Source: Rana temporaria
Lineage: Eukaryota; Chordata; Amphibia; Anura; Ranidae
DNA length: 64,000 bases
Assembly (NCBI RefSeq): GCF_905171775.1
Contig: NC_053496.1
Coordinates: 179,709,759-179,773,758 of the forward strand
Direction of reading: 5' to 3'
The notes beneath the pieces were generated by a model, which saw nothing but the letters and a program-made list of their open reading frames with translations, did no database searches and had not been told where the DNA came from. Positions within the stretch are counted from its first letter, which is position 1. Each line of letters begins with the position of its first letter. Below, one piece after another: positions 32,401-42,992 of the stretch. The position numbers and the translations under genes are program-made.

Positions 32401-33873
32401 TCTAAATCACATCCTGTTCCTTCAGAAATCCATCTGAGATCTCCCAGTGCTGACAGATCAACAGATCCATCTATTCCCCAGGAATCTTCTTTAGGTCTTG
32501 AAGGAGCTCACACAGAGGAGCGTTCACTTTCATGTTCAGTGTGTGGGAAATGTTTCACTGAAAACGGAGACCTCCTTATACACCAGAGAAGTCACACCGA
32601 AGAGCGCCCTTTCTCATGTTCAGAGTGCGGGAAAGCTTTCGCTCGGAAAGAAAAACTACTCAAACATCAGAGGATTAACACAGGTGAACGTCCTTTTGAA
32701 TGTTCAGAGTGTGGGAAATGTTACACTCAGAAAGCAGACCTTCTTAGGCACCTGAGAATTCACACGGGTGAGCGTCCCTATTTATGTACAGATTGTGGAA
32801 AAAGTTTCACTCAAAAGGGAAGTCTACATACACACCAGAAAATTCACACGGGTGAGCGCCCTTATTCGTGTTCAGAGTGTGGGAAATCTTTCACTCAGAA
32901 AGCAGATCTTCTCAGACACCAGAAAATTCACACGGGCGAGCGTCCTTTTTCCTGTCCAGAGTGCGGAAAAGGTTTTATTTTTAAGAGAGAGCTTCTTCAT
33001 CACCAGACAACTCATACAGGTGAACGCCCCTTTTCCTGTTCAGAGTGTGGGAAATGTTTTTCTCATGGAGAAGACCTTCGTAGACACCAGAAAATTCACA
33101 CGGGCGACCGTCCTTATTCATGCTCGGAGTGCGGAAAAGGTTTCATTCAGAAAGAAAACCTTCTTAGGCACCAGAGAATTCACACGGGTGAGCGTCCTTA
33201 TCAATGTTCTGAGTGTGAGAAAAGTTTCAGTGAGAAAGGAAACCTTCTTAGACACCAGAGAATTCATGTTGGTGAGCGTCCTTTCTCATGCTTAGAGTGT
33301 GGGAAATGTTTCACTAGGAAACAAGAGTTTCTTAAACACCAGAGAATTCACACAGGTGAGCGACCTTTCCCGTGTTCAGAGTGCGGGAAATGCTACACTC
33401 AGAAAGTAGACCTTCTTAGACACCTGAGAATTCACACGGGGGAGCGTCCTTTTTCATGTTCAGATTGTGGGAAGAGTTTCACTCTAAAAGGAAGTCTTCT
33501 TACTCACCAGAAAATTCACACGGGCGAGCGTCCCTTTTCATGTTCAGAGTGCGGGCAGTGTTTCACCAGGAAGCAACACTTTCTTAAACACCAGAGAACT
33601 CACACAGGTGAGCGACCTTTCTCCTGTACAGAGTGCGGGAAATGTTTCAGCGAGAAAGAAAACCTTATTATACACCAGAGAATTCACACAGGCGAGCGTC
33701 CTTTCTCATGTCAAGAGTGTGGGAAATGTTTCACTTTGAAGCAAAACTTTCTTATACACCAGAGGATTCATACGGGTGAGCGTCCTTTTGTGTGTACAGA
33801 TTGTGGAAAAAGTTTCACTCAAAAAGGAAGTCTACTTACACACCTGAAAGTTCACATGAGCGAACGCTCTTAG
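29411..33873 (+). CDS. Gene C: KRAB-like C2H2 zinc-finger protein, 16 fingers
   Basis: Spliced model: join(29411..29495,29612..29709,29838..29982,32237..33873), 654 aa. The KRAB exon is 29372-29495 (VPIRCQDFTIYFSMQEWEYL, then EGHKDLYKDVMMENQPP). With exon 2 lost and exon 3 frameshifted, I start at the Met in FSMQEW; a spliced upstream start cannot be excluded. Exon 6 is acidic (TEIKEEEEEETYVMGDHQ). Exon 7 has a linker of about 90 residues and 16 fingers with TGERP linkers. Finger 2 ends HQRIN: the last zinc ligand is Asn instead of His (codon AAC; D has CAC). Gene D is the nearest paralog; C lacks D finger 2. Intron 6 is 2.2 kb, swollen by inserted repeats. Expected role: nuclear, KRAB-type DNA-binding repressor (family inference). 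Confidence 0.75.
30287..30600. mobile_element. TACAGTGGAACCTCGG element, truncated, in intron 6 of gene C
   Basis: It starts TACAGTGGAACCTCAGATCG and continues TTTCGCAATACAATC..ACTCGGTTTGCGAGTGTTGT, as in the copies at 35577-36027, 45004-45547 and 52022-52377. The right terminal repeat is missing. From 30600 to 30905 it runs into fragments shared with the TACACACGA-type MITEs. Confidence 0.6.
30905..31185. repeat. 73-bp minisatellite in intron 6 of gene C
   Basis: Four copies of the unit seen in genes A and B. The first is joined to MITE debris at CGGTCGGAATTTCAAATGAG. Confidence 0.85.
31613..31885. repeat. 20-bp minisatellite in intron 6 of gene C
   Basis: The unit GAGTCGACATAGAGGGAAAA and variants (ATTCAACATTATAGAGAAAA) repeat about 13 times. 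Minus-strand Leu/Ser-rich frames over it are repeat artefacts. Confidence 0.85.
31930..32050. mobile_element. Small foldback in intron 6 of gene C
   Basis: TGGTCAAATGCTCCGCCCAT is mirrored by AGGCGGAGCATTCGACCA, and the outer words GATCGCCAC and GATCGCGGC also oppose. It is probably a short MITE. Confidence 0.5.
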
Positions 33874-34265
33874 TCATGTTCAGAGTGCGGGAAATGTTGC
33901 AATCGGAAAACAGACCTACAGCAGACCTGTTGAGCTGGTTTTTTTTTACTGTCTAGAGTGCGAAAAATGTTTTGGTCAGAACTTAAAAAACACAAGGTAA
34001 TTCACAAGGAAAATGTCCATCATGTTCAGAGTGTGGGAAATGTTTCACTAACAAGTAAAACCTTAACATGCGAAGAGCCACACTCTTAAAAAAAGAAAAA
34101 AAAAATTCACTCAGGAAGCAAAATCTATTATACATCAGAGAATTCATACGGGTGACCATCCTTGTTGATGCTCGGAGTGTGGGAAAGGTTTAATTCAGAA
34201 AGGAAACCTTCTTAGACACCAGAGAATTCACGTTGGCAAGCGTTGTTTTTCATTTCGGAGTGTGG
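33874..34265 (+). pseudogene. Decayed zinc fingers after the gene C stop
   Basis: At least four finger relics follow the stop: TGTTCAGAGTGCGGGAAATG, CTAGAGTGCGAAAAATG, TGTTCAGAGTGTGGGAAATG, and CGGAGTGTGGGAAAGGTTTA with CACCAGAGAATTCACG. The last still encodes almost a whole finger but is out of frame. The same tail follows gene D. Confidence 0.8.
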
Positions 34266-34339
34266 GAAAATTATTAAAGGTTAAATAATTAGCACATGGC
34301 TGTTGATGCTGTTGACATATATACCGGTGACAGATAACA

Positions 34340-34690
34340 TGTTTTTGTAAGAAGCTCATTGTTGAAAAGATCATCAGAGAGAGTAGGAGTCGCTCGTTCA
34401 CTGCTCACTCACCTTGGTGCTCCTTAGAGGGATCCCGGACGAGCCCCCACATGTAGTACACCTCCTGTAGAAGCTGTAGTAAAAAAGGTCATCACAGTTG
34501 GCAGATAACATGTTGTTGTAAGAAGCTCATTGTTGAAAAGATCATCAGAGAGAGTAGGAGTCGCTTGTCCACTGCTCACTCACCTTAGTGCTCCTTAGAG
34601 GGATCCCGGACGAGCCCCCACATGTAGTGCACCTCCTGTAGAAGCTGCAGTAAAAAAGGTCATCACAGTTGGCATAACAGAATGCAGAGA
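34340..34690 (-). repeat. Antisense exon-like unit, two copies after gene C
   Basis: On the minus strand each unit of about 170 bp reads: pyrimidine tract, CTGCAG or CTACAG acceptor, a 61-nt block, then AAG/GTGAGT, an ideal donor. Blocks are 34413-34473 and 34584-34644; the first codes LLQEVHYMWGLVRDPSKEHQ and the second is nearly identical. Five more full copies lie after gene D. I do not recognise the protein. It could be a captured exon of an unrelated gene, live or dead. Confidence 0.55.
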
Positions 34691-34795
34691 TCCTACCACC
34701 TGTGAGATATAGGACACTGTCCGGTCCTTTTAGTTCTCTGGCATCTACCAAACATAAAGATCTTACTTTTGGATGGCATAACCCTGTGTTACTGA

Positions 34796-35209
34796 TGCCG
34801 CGTACACACGACTGTTTTTCGGGATGTAAAAAATGACGCATGCTCAGAAGCAAGTTATAAGACGGAGCGCTCGTTCTAGTAAAACTAGCGTTCGTAATGG
34901 AGATAACATATTTGTCACGCTGTATCAGACTAAATAGCACGAAGACTGAAAATCACGAATCGTCTCTCACCAAACATTTACTAACACGCCATCTGAACGG
35001 AACTTCCCCTTTATTTATTTATTTTTAAAGATATTTTTATTGAGAACTTCCCCTTTATAGTGCCGTTGTACGTGTTGTACGTCACCGCGCTTTGCTAGAG
35101 CATTTTTTTTTTTCACGATCGTGTGTAGGCAAGGCTGACTTAACAATAATCGGGTTGAAAAAAACTTTGTTTTTTCTAGACCATTAAAAATGGTCGTGTG
35201 TACGCGGCA
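34796..35209. mobile_element. TGCCGCGTACACACGAC MITE
   Basis: TGCCGCGTACACACGAC at the left is inverted as GTCGTGTGTACGCGGCA at the right. The interior contains CATGCTCAGAA and CGTTGTACGTGTTGTACGTC, shared with the copy after gene D. Non-coding. Confidence 0.75.
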
Positions 35210-35229
35210 TTAGAAATTTGTTTTTTTAA

Positions 35230-35485
35230 ACTCTGTTTTTGGGAAGCGCAGATTTGAATCTGTAACATTTCCTATACTTAGGAAGCAGAACAAGCAGATG
35301 GTTCTCTTTTCTTTTGATTAAACAACGCTGTTGATCTAATTGAATGTTAATATTATTTTGGTATTTTACTGAATAACTTAATGAATGTGTATGTATTTTG
35401 CTAGGTGCACAAAAGCTCAATGTAATAAAATGCAGGAACCTACAGTAGCCAATCAGAATTTGTCCTTCACAAATGAAACTTTTAT
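35230..35485 (+). other. Conserved 3' flank of gene C
   Basis: It matches 61-299 and, in its last part, 14820-14905 (AGCCAATCAGAATTTGTCC). No AATAAA lies close to the gene C stop, so the true 3' end of the C transcript is unresolved. Confidence 0.45.
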
Positions 35486-35576
35486 TTGGATGATGCTTGG
35501 CATTGATCTTTACTTTGCTTTACAAAAGATGGTGGCTTGTCGTTGGTCCAATGAAAAGTAATTAATACATTTGGTG

Positions 35577-36027
35577 TACAGTGACACCTCGGATTGCGAA
35601 TGACGTGGTAACAAGAGTTTCGCAATACGAGCGCTGTATTTTTAAAAATCCTGACTCGGTTTGCGAGTGTTGTCTTGAAATATGAGCAGGATTCAATCCA
35701 CAGTGGTGTGCAGTACCACACTTGGCCTGAGGTGGGGGGGGGCGCCGGAGCCATGCAGAGCCGATCTGAGCCGTTCGGAAATACTCAGTTCCTGAGCCTT
35801 TCCGAGTTCAGCTGAGCTGTCCTCGGGGCTTTCCAAGTGTTACCTAGGCTCTCCGGCACCCCCACCTCTGGCCAAATGCGGTATTGCATGCCATTGAAGT
35901 CAATGCGGAACAAATTATTTTCATTTCCATTGTCTTCTATGGGGAAACTCGCTTTGATATGCGAGTACTTTGGATTACGAGCATTCTCCTGGAACGGATC
36001 ATGCTCGTAATCCGAGGTTCCACTGTA
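35577..36027. mobile_element. TACAGTG..CACTGTA element after gene C
   Basis: Left end TACAGTGACACCTCGGATTG; right end CGTAATCCGAGGTTCCACTG then TA. Flanking TA would fit a Tc1/mariner-superfamily MITE. Downstream sequence to 36540 matches the D-E spacer (45550-45945). Confidence 0.7.
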
Positions 36028-36689
36028 TTTAGAATTTTACTTCTACAAATATAATATTTCATTTCATGTCAGTGATTCATTTTATTGTGCGGTAATCAAT
36101 TATTTTGATTTTGTTAAATAAACAAGAAACTTCTACACTTATATTCTCTATATTCTCGTAATTTTTTTACAAATATATTTCTTCCTTACATATTTCTACA
36201 ACATGGGGTTCCCCTTCCCCCCCCAGTCTGGGGTTCTTCTGCGTTTCCCATGTAATGCTGTGGAAGATGACATTGTAGGTACATGACTCTTATAGGGGAA
36301 CCCATATGTCCAATATCCAAGCAAAGCTTCCATTTTCCTCAGAGCTCCTCCCCTGCAGACCATCAAAAGACCTCGGCCCTCTCCCTGGATTGCCCTGCCT
36401 GCCACCTGCCCCTATTCCCGGCCTGTGTTCTAGTTCTAGACCAGCCAGCTCTCTCTCCTCCTCCCCTCCAAACTGACATCAGCATGGAAATCTCAGCCCA
36501 GCTAGTCAGTCATGTGATCGCAATCTCGTCAGTGAAATGAGGTATTTGCAGCATTTATTTTTTATAAATCACACACCGAGGGGGATACTACAATAGGAGG
36601 CAGTGCTGATGGTATATACAGGTTAGAGTGGCTTAACAACCACTTTAAGTTCCTGATGTGTTGTATCCTTCACCATTTTTGTTACCTTT

Positions 36690-37340
36690 CTCTGAACTCA
36701 TAGACACAGTATTCTAAATGAGGTCTAACTAAAGATCTATATAGAGGAATCAAGACCTTCTTCCTCCTGCTGGTGACCCCTCTAGTGATATAAAGATCTA
36801 TATAGAGGAATCAGGACCTCCTTCCTCCTGCTGGTGACCCCTCTAGTGATATATAGATCTATATAGAGGAATCAAGACCTTCTTCCTCCTGCTGGTGACC
36901 CCTCTAGTGATATAAAGATCTATATAGAGGAATCAGGACCTCCTTCCTCCTGATGAAGACCCCTCTAGTGATATAAAGATCTATATAGAGGAATCAGGAC
37001 CTCCTTCCTTCTGCTGGTAACCCCTCTAGTGATATAAAAATCTATATAGAGGAATCAGGACCTTCTTCCTTCTGCTGGTGATCCCTCTAGTGATATAAAG
37101 ATCTATATAGAGGAATCAGGACCTCCTTCCTCCTGTTGGTGACCCCTCTAGTGATATAAAGATCTATATAGAGGGATCAGGACCTCCTTCCTCCTGTTGG
37201 TGATCCCTCTAGTGATATAAAGATCTATATAGAGGGATCAGGACCTCCTTCCTCCTGCTGGTGACCCCTCTAGTGATATAAAGATCTATATAGAGGAATC
37301 AGGACCTCCTTCCTCCTGCTGGTGACCCCTCTAGTGATAT
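36690..37340. repeat. 61-bp minisatellite, C-D spacer
   Basis: About 11 copies of a unit containing GATATAAAGATCTATATAGA, GGAATCAGGACCTCCTTCCT and GGTGACCCCTCTAGT. It was not seen elsewhere in the window. Confidence 0.9.
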
Positions 37341-37343
37341 AAA

Positions 37344-37834
37344 TGTAGCACTACCCCCGTAGGAGCTGCTGGTTTAGATTTTGGGTTTTGCACATTACCT
37401 CTAAGTTCGTTGTCTAGGGAAGAAAGTCTGTAGAAATTGCAATGTCCACACAAGATGTAAAACCTTCAACTGTTAGGTTTTATTTTTGCTGCATAAATCT
37501 TGTGAGGGAAGTAGAGAGAAGGTGAAGGTTCAGGTAGGCGGTACAGAATGCACAAAAAGTATTCAAAGTTCCAGTATTCACCACTCGCTCCTGAGTGGGT
37601 ATTGCTCACCCGGATTGACCCCTCTCACATGGCCCAGCAGCCAGAATGACGCACGGACAGTATTGCCACAGGCCGTCTGAGAGCACAGGATGGATAGTCA
37701 GGAATCCGCTGCCACAGGATTTTAGTCCAGAACTTCCTACCTTACAGCCAAAGAGCCTTTAAGCCAAACCGGCAGACTGTAAAACACCCCTAAATTAACA
37801 ATAGCGCCCGACTCGTTGGGAGACCAGCGCTACA
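37344..37834. mobile_element. TGTAGCACTA..GCGCTACA element
   Basis: Left end TGTAGCACTACCCCC and right end AGCGCTACA are inverted. It is the short cousin of the 1.6-kb element at 46483-48112, in the matching place before the next gene. Confidence 0.6.
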
Positions 37835-37903
37835 TACATATATATATAAATGCATATCTACTGTATATACACATACGAACACAAGCAGATGTCTTTTTAT
37901 TGT

Positions 37904-38042
37904 CCACAAGGTGGCAATCTCACCTAACGCAAGTGGAAAGCACAGTCAGGAAATGATTTTAGGCTAAAACAGGAAGTTCTGGGTGAGAGGTGATTCGAAA
38001 GGAAGTAGAGAGAAGACATTGCTAGACCTGGCAGGAGAGGAG
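37904..38042 (+). promoter_or_regulatory. Promoter block and noncoding exon 1 of gene D
   Basis: CCACAAGGTGGCA (37904-37916, CTCF-like), then CAGGAAATGA and ACAGGAAGTTCTGGGTGAGA. The exon block AGAAGACATTGCTAGACCTG..GAGAGGAG ends before GTAATA at 38043. Confidence 0.6.
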
Positions 38043-38119
38043 GTAATAAGATCTTATTTTCTATTTCACCCAGTAACCCCGTCATGTCCGTCCTCTTCCT
38101 CCATAGTCACTGTGATGGC

Positions 38120-38655
38120 ATGTCAATATATACAACTGTCAATCCAGAGCCTCTGGTTTATAGACCGGATACATCCTAAATATAGAACCGATTATCCAAC
38201 TGTATATACAGAGCCTCTGGTTTATAGACCAGATACATCCTAAATATAGAGCCATTTATCCAACTGTCCATCCAGAACCTCTGGTTTATAGACCAGATCC
38301 ATCCTAAATATAGAGCCATTTATCCAACTGTCCATCCAGAGCCTCTGGTTTATAGACCGGATACATACTAAATATAGAACCATTTATCCAACTGTCCATC
38401 CAGAGCCTCTGGTTTATAGACCGGATACATCCTAAATATAGAGCCATTTATCCAACTGTCCATCCAGAGCCTCTGGTTTATAGACCTGATCCATCCTAAA
38501 TATAGAGCCATTTTTCCAACTGTCCATCCAGAGCCTCTGGTTTATAGACCAGATACATCCTAAATATAGAGCCATTTATCCAACTGTCCATCCAGAGCCT
38601 CTGGTTTATAGACCGGATACATCCTAAATATAGAGCCATTTATCCAACTGTCGAA
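38120..38655. repeat. 64-bp minisatellite in intron 1 of gene D
   Basis: About eight copies of the unit described for gene A. The period is 64 bp, measured between TAAATATAGA words at 38241 and 38305. Confidence 0.9.
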
Positions 38656-38894
38656 GCTGGTTGAATGTTGATGGGTTTTCAGAGTCTGTAGATGTTGAGC
38701 AAAGAGACAATGTATTCAGTGCCACCTCGAATAGGTAAAAATTAACACTTTTGCTTTTACATGGGTCTGTTGAATATCCTGGTGACAGAGTCTATTTTTA
38801 AAACTCGATTAAAGTTTTTTTTTTTATGTAGGACAGATTACCATAATTTATTATCTGCTTAAAGATTAAAGGACTTTCCACATTGACCACCTCA

Positions 38895-39235
38895 ATGAGG
38901 ATGGACGAGGACCAGATTCAGATGGAGGAAAGGATATTGGACCTCACCCTGGAGATCATCTACCTGCTCACCTGAGAGGTGAGGAGGATTCTGAGAGGTC
39001 ACATGACATCACTCTTATCTCTATTAATAAAACACAGACCTGACCGGAGAGGTGAGGAGGATTCTGGGAGGTCACATGACATCACTCTTATCTCTATTAA
39101 TAAAACACAGACCTGACCGGAGAGGTGAGGAGGATTCTGGGAGGTCACATGACATCACTCTTATCTCTATTAATAAATCACAGACCTGACTGGAGAGGTG
39201 ATGAGGATTCTGGGAGGTCACATGACATCATAAAA
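38895..39235 (+). pseudogene. Exon 2 of gene D with in-frame stop, plus 73-bp donor array
   Basis: ATG at 38895 opens MRMDEDQIQMEERILDLTLE, continuing IIYLLT and then TGA at 38973-38975, where gene E has GGA. The donor GTGAGG at 38979 is intact and is copied at 39052 and 39125, with a mutated copy at 39198. As a spliced exon this yields a 26-residue peptide, so gene D must start translation downstream. Confidence 0.8.
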
Positions 39236-39553
39236 ACAAGAGTTCTAGAGCTGGAAATAAATATGGTAGTGTTTTAACGTTTTTTTTTTTTTTTTATATA
39301 TATATATATAGAGAGACTGTATAGTCTGGTGGCCCATCGGCTTTGAGGTGCCTCTCCATGACAACTAAAAAGGCAATAGGAAGATTCTAGAAGTCACCAA
39401 GAAGATCATTGATCTGCTGACAGGAGAGGTGAGCGGTGCCGGGAATTCTGGGACATTATCCAGTAACAGACAAGGGATGTGTCTGGATGGTGACTGTATC
39501 ATTGTGTGTGTCAGGTTCCTATAAGGTGTCAGGATGTCACTGTCTATTTCTCC

Positions 39554-42500
39554 ATGGAGGAGTGGGAGTATTTAGAAGGACACAAGGATCTCTACAAGGA
39601 CGTCATGATGGAGAATCAGCCGCCCCTCACATCACCGGGTAAGAGGAGACTTTATTGTAAAGGAGAGAGCAGTACGGAGGCTCCATCTAGATCCCCCATC
39701 ATCTGATAAACACATAGAAACAATGGATCCAGTCAGTGTGTGTGTTTCCTACAGATGGATCCAGTAATGGGAACCCACCAGAGAGATGTCCCCGTCCTCT
39801 GTATTCCCGGGATTCCACACAGGAAGATCACACCATCCCCCACCATCATCAGGTAGGTGGAATGGGGCACCTAGAACTTTAAAGAGATTCTACACTCTTT
39901 ATAAGATAACATTCTTCGATGTAGTCTCTAGGTATTAATACTTTTTACAGACATAATTTTTAATAATTTTCGGGGTATAGGGCAAAGATCCAATTGATAT
40001 CAAAACTGAGATAAAAGAGGAAGAAGAAGAGACGTATGTGATGGGAGATCACCAGCCTACGGAGAAGGTGGAGATGAATATGGAAAATGAACTTGAGCAA
40101 TCTTCCCTAGATATCGGTGCAGGTAATGACCATTGAGGCTGAAATAGTTCACATTTTAATATTCCTTCCCCGAGTATTAGAAATGAAGTTTGACCAAAAG
40201 TTCTTGGGAATTAGCGGACTTTCACATTATCCAGTAAGATGAGATCGAATTAGAAATGGAAAGCCACCAAAGTTGGGAAGATGGTTTAACAACATAGCGA
40301 CCGGCGCACGACGATATACGTCGACACAATGGCACGGACAGGCAAATTAGCGTACCTGTATGTCCCTTTAAATTTTTTGCGCACACCCGATGCATGCCTT
40401 TGTGAGTCCCGGAAACTCGATGTTCCCGAGCGGCCTGCAAAGCAGAACAGGGGGATGCCTTTGTAAACAAGGCTTTCCCCTGTTCTGCCTAGTGACATGT
40501 CACTGATCTACTGTTCCCTCATGATCGGGAACAGTGATCAGTGACGTGTCACTGGTAGCTCCTCCCCCTAACAGTTAGAATCACTCCCTAGGACACACAT
40601 AACCACTTCAGCGCCACCTAGTGGTTAACCCCTTCACTGCCAGTGTCATTTTTACAGTAATCAGTGCATTTTATAGCACTGATCGCAGTATAAATGACAA
40701 TGGTCCCAAACATGTGTCAAAAGTGTTCGATGTGTCCGCCATAAAGTCGCAGTCATTTCGAAAATCGCTGATCACCGCCATTACTAGTAGAAAAAAAAAA
40801 TGATAATAAAAATGGCTTAAAACTATCCCCTATTTTGTAGGCGCTATAACTTTTGCGCAAACCAATTAATAAACGCTTATTGCGATTATTTTTATTTAAT
40901 TTTTACTAAAAATATGTAGAAGAATACATATGAACCTAAAAACTTTTGGAAAAATTAGCTTTTTAAAAAAAAAAAAATTGAGGGTTATTTATTATAGCAA
41001 AAAGTACAAAATATTGCATTTTTTTTTTAAATTGTCACTCTATTTTTGTTTATAGCGCAAAAAATAAAAAACGTAGAGGTGATCAAATACCACCAAAAGA
41101 AAGCTCTATGTGTGAGAAAAAAAGCACGTCAATTTTGTTTGGGAGCCACGCCGCACGACAATTGTCAGTTAAAGCGACGCAGTGCCGAATTGCAAAAAGG
41201 GGCCAGGTCCTTTAGCTGCATAATGGTCCCGGGGCTTAAGTGGTTAACGTTTTTTTTTTTTTTTTCAACAGACGGACGTTATATCAATGATACCTCAGAA
41301 AGATGTCTTCTATTATCTCAAGATTATGTGGAAGAAAAAGGCATCACGCAATATTCTCCCATCACGGAAATTATACATCACAGACCTTCCCCTTTGGAGC
41401 GATCAATGGATTGCTCCACCCCCGAGGAGTCCTCTCATAAATCACATCCTGTTCCTTCAGAAATCCATCTGAGATCTCCCAGTGCTGACAGATCAACAGA
41501 TCTATCTATTCCCCAGGAATCTTCTTTAGGTCTTGAAGGAGCTCACACAGAGGAGCGTTCACTTTCATGTTCAGTGTGTGGGAAAAGTTTCACTGAAAAC
41601 AGAGACCTCCTTATACACCAGAGAAGTCACACAGAAGAGCGCCCTTTCTCGTGTTCAGAGTGCGGGAAATGTTTCAGTAAGAAAAAAGTACTTGTTATGC
41701 ACCAGAGAATTCACACGGGTGAGCGACCTTTTTCATGTTCAGAGTGCGGGAAAGCTTTCGCTCGGAAAGAAAAACTTCTCAAACATCAGAGGATTCACAC
41801 AGGTGAACGTCCTTTTGAATGCTCAGAGTGTGGGAAATGTTACACTCAGAAAGTAGACCTTCTTAGACACCTGAGAATTCACACGGGTGAGCGTCCTTAT
41901 TTATGTACAGATTGTGGAAAAAGTTTCACTCAGAAGGGAAGTCTACATACACACCAGAAAATTCACACGGGTGAGCGCCCTTATTCGTGTTCAGAGTGTG
42001 GGAAATCTTGCGCTCAGAAAGCAGATCTTCTCAGACACCAGAAGATTCACACGGGCGAGCGTCCTTTTTCCTGTTCAGAGTGCGGAAAAAGTTTTATTTT
42101 TAAGAGACAGCTTCTTCATCACCAGAGAACTCATACAGGTGAACGCCCCTTTTCCTGTTCAGAGTGTGGAAAATGTTTTTCTCATGGAGAAGACCTTCGT
42201 AGACACCAGAGAATTCACACGGGTGACCGTCCTTATTCATGCTCGGAGTGCGGAAAAGGTTTTATTCAGAAAGGAAATCTTCTTAGGCACCAGAGAATTC
42301 ACACGGGTGAGCGTCCTTATCAATGTTCTGAGTGTGAGAAAAGTTTCAGTGAGAAAGGAAACCTTCTTATACACCAGAGAATTCATGTTGGTGAGCGTCC
42401 TTTCTCATGCTTAGAGTGTGGGAAATGTTTCACTATGAAACAACAGTTTCTTAAACACCAGAGAATTCACACAGGTGAGCGACCTTTCCCGTGTTCAGAG

Positions 42501-42992
42501 TGCGGGAAATGCTACACTCAGAAAGTAGACCTTCTTAGACACCTGAGAATTCACACGGGGGAGCGTCCTTTTTTATGTTCAGATTGTGGGAAGAGTTTCA
42601 CTCAAAAAGGAAGTCTTCTTACTCACCAGAAAATTCACACGGGCGAGCGTCCTTTTTCATGTTCAGAGTGCGGGCAGTGTTTCACCATGAAGCAACACTT
42701 TCTTAAACACCAGAGAACTCACACAGGTGAGCGACCTTTCTCCTGTCCAGAGTGCGGGAAATGTTTCAGCGAGAAAGAAAACCTTATTATACACCAGAGA
42801 ATTCACACAGGCGAGCGTCCTTTCTCATGTCAAGAGTGTGGGAAATGTTTCACTATGAAGCAAAACTTTCTTAGACACCAGAGGATTCATACGGGTGAGC
42901 GTCCTTTTTTGTGTACAGATTGTGGAAAAAGTTTCACTCAAAAAGGAAGTCTACTTACACACCAGAAAATTCACATGAGCGAACGCTCTTAG
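39554..42992 (+). CDS. Gene D: KRAB-like C2H2 zinc-finger protein, 17 fingers
   Basis: Spliced model: join(39554..39638,39755..39852,39981..40122,41272..42992), 681 aa. The KRAB exon is 39515-39638 (CQDVTVYFSMEEWEYL, then EGHKDLYKDVMMENQPP). The upstream start exon carries TGA and exon 3 is frameshifted, so the best start is the Met of FSMEEW, which trims the front of the KRAB box. Exon 6 is acidic (TEIKEEEEETYVMGDHQ). Exon 7 has a linker of about 90 residues (SMDCSTPEESS, RSPSADRSTD) and 17 fingers, the longest array here. Finger 6 has Cys in place of the conserved core Phe (GKSCAQK). Paralog of C, with one extra finger (finger 2, SKKKVLVMH). Likely a nuclear DNA-binding repressor by family. 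Confidence 0.75.
40286..41248. mobile_element. AAGTGGTTAA-type element in intron 6 of gene D
   Basis: The intron text shared with gene C (GTTGGGAAGATGGTTTAA) is broken here by AACATAGCGACCGGCGC. The insert ends GGCTTAAGTGGTTAA just before the exon 7 polypyrimidine tract. It contains CACTTCAGCGCCACCTAGTGGTTAA and AGTGATCAGTGACGTGTCACTG hairpins. It belongs to the same broad family as 5182-7510. Confidence 0.55.

Noticed and set aside
32498..33295. Overlapping frames inside the finger exons of B to E (VQSAGNV, TREFTRVSV-type repeats)
   Set aside because: These are shadow frames of the finger arrays. The repeated linker codons keep the alternative frame open.
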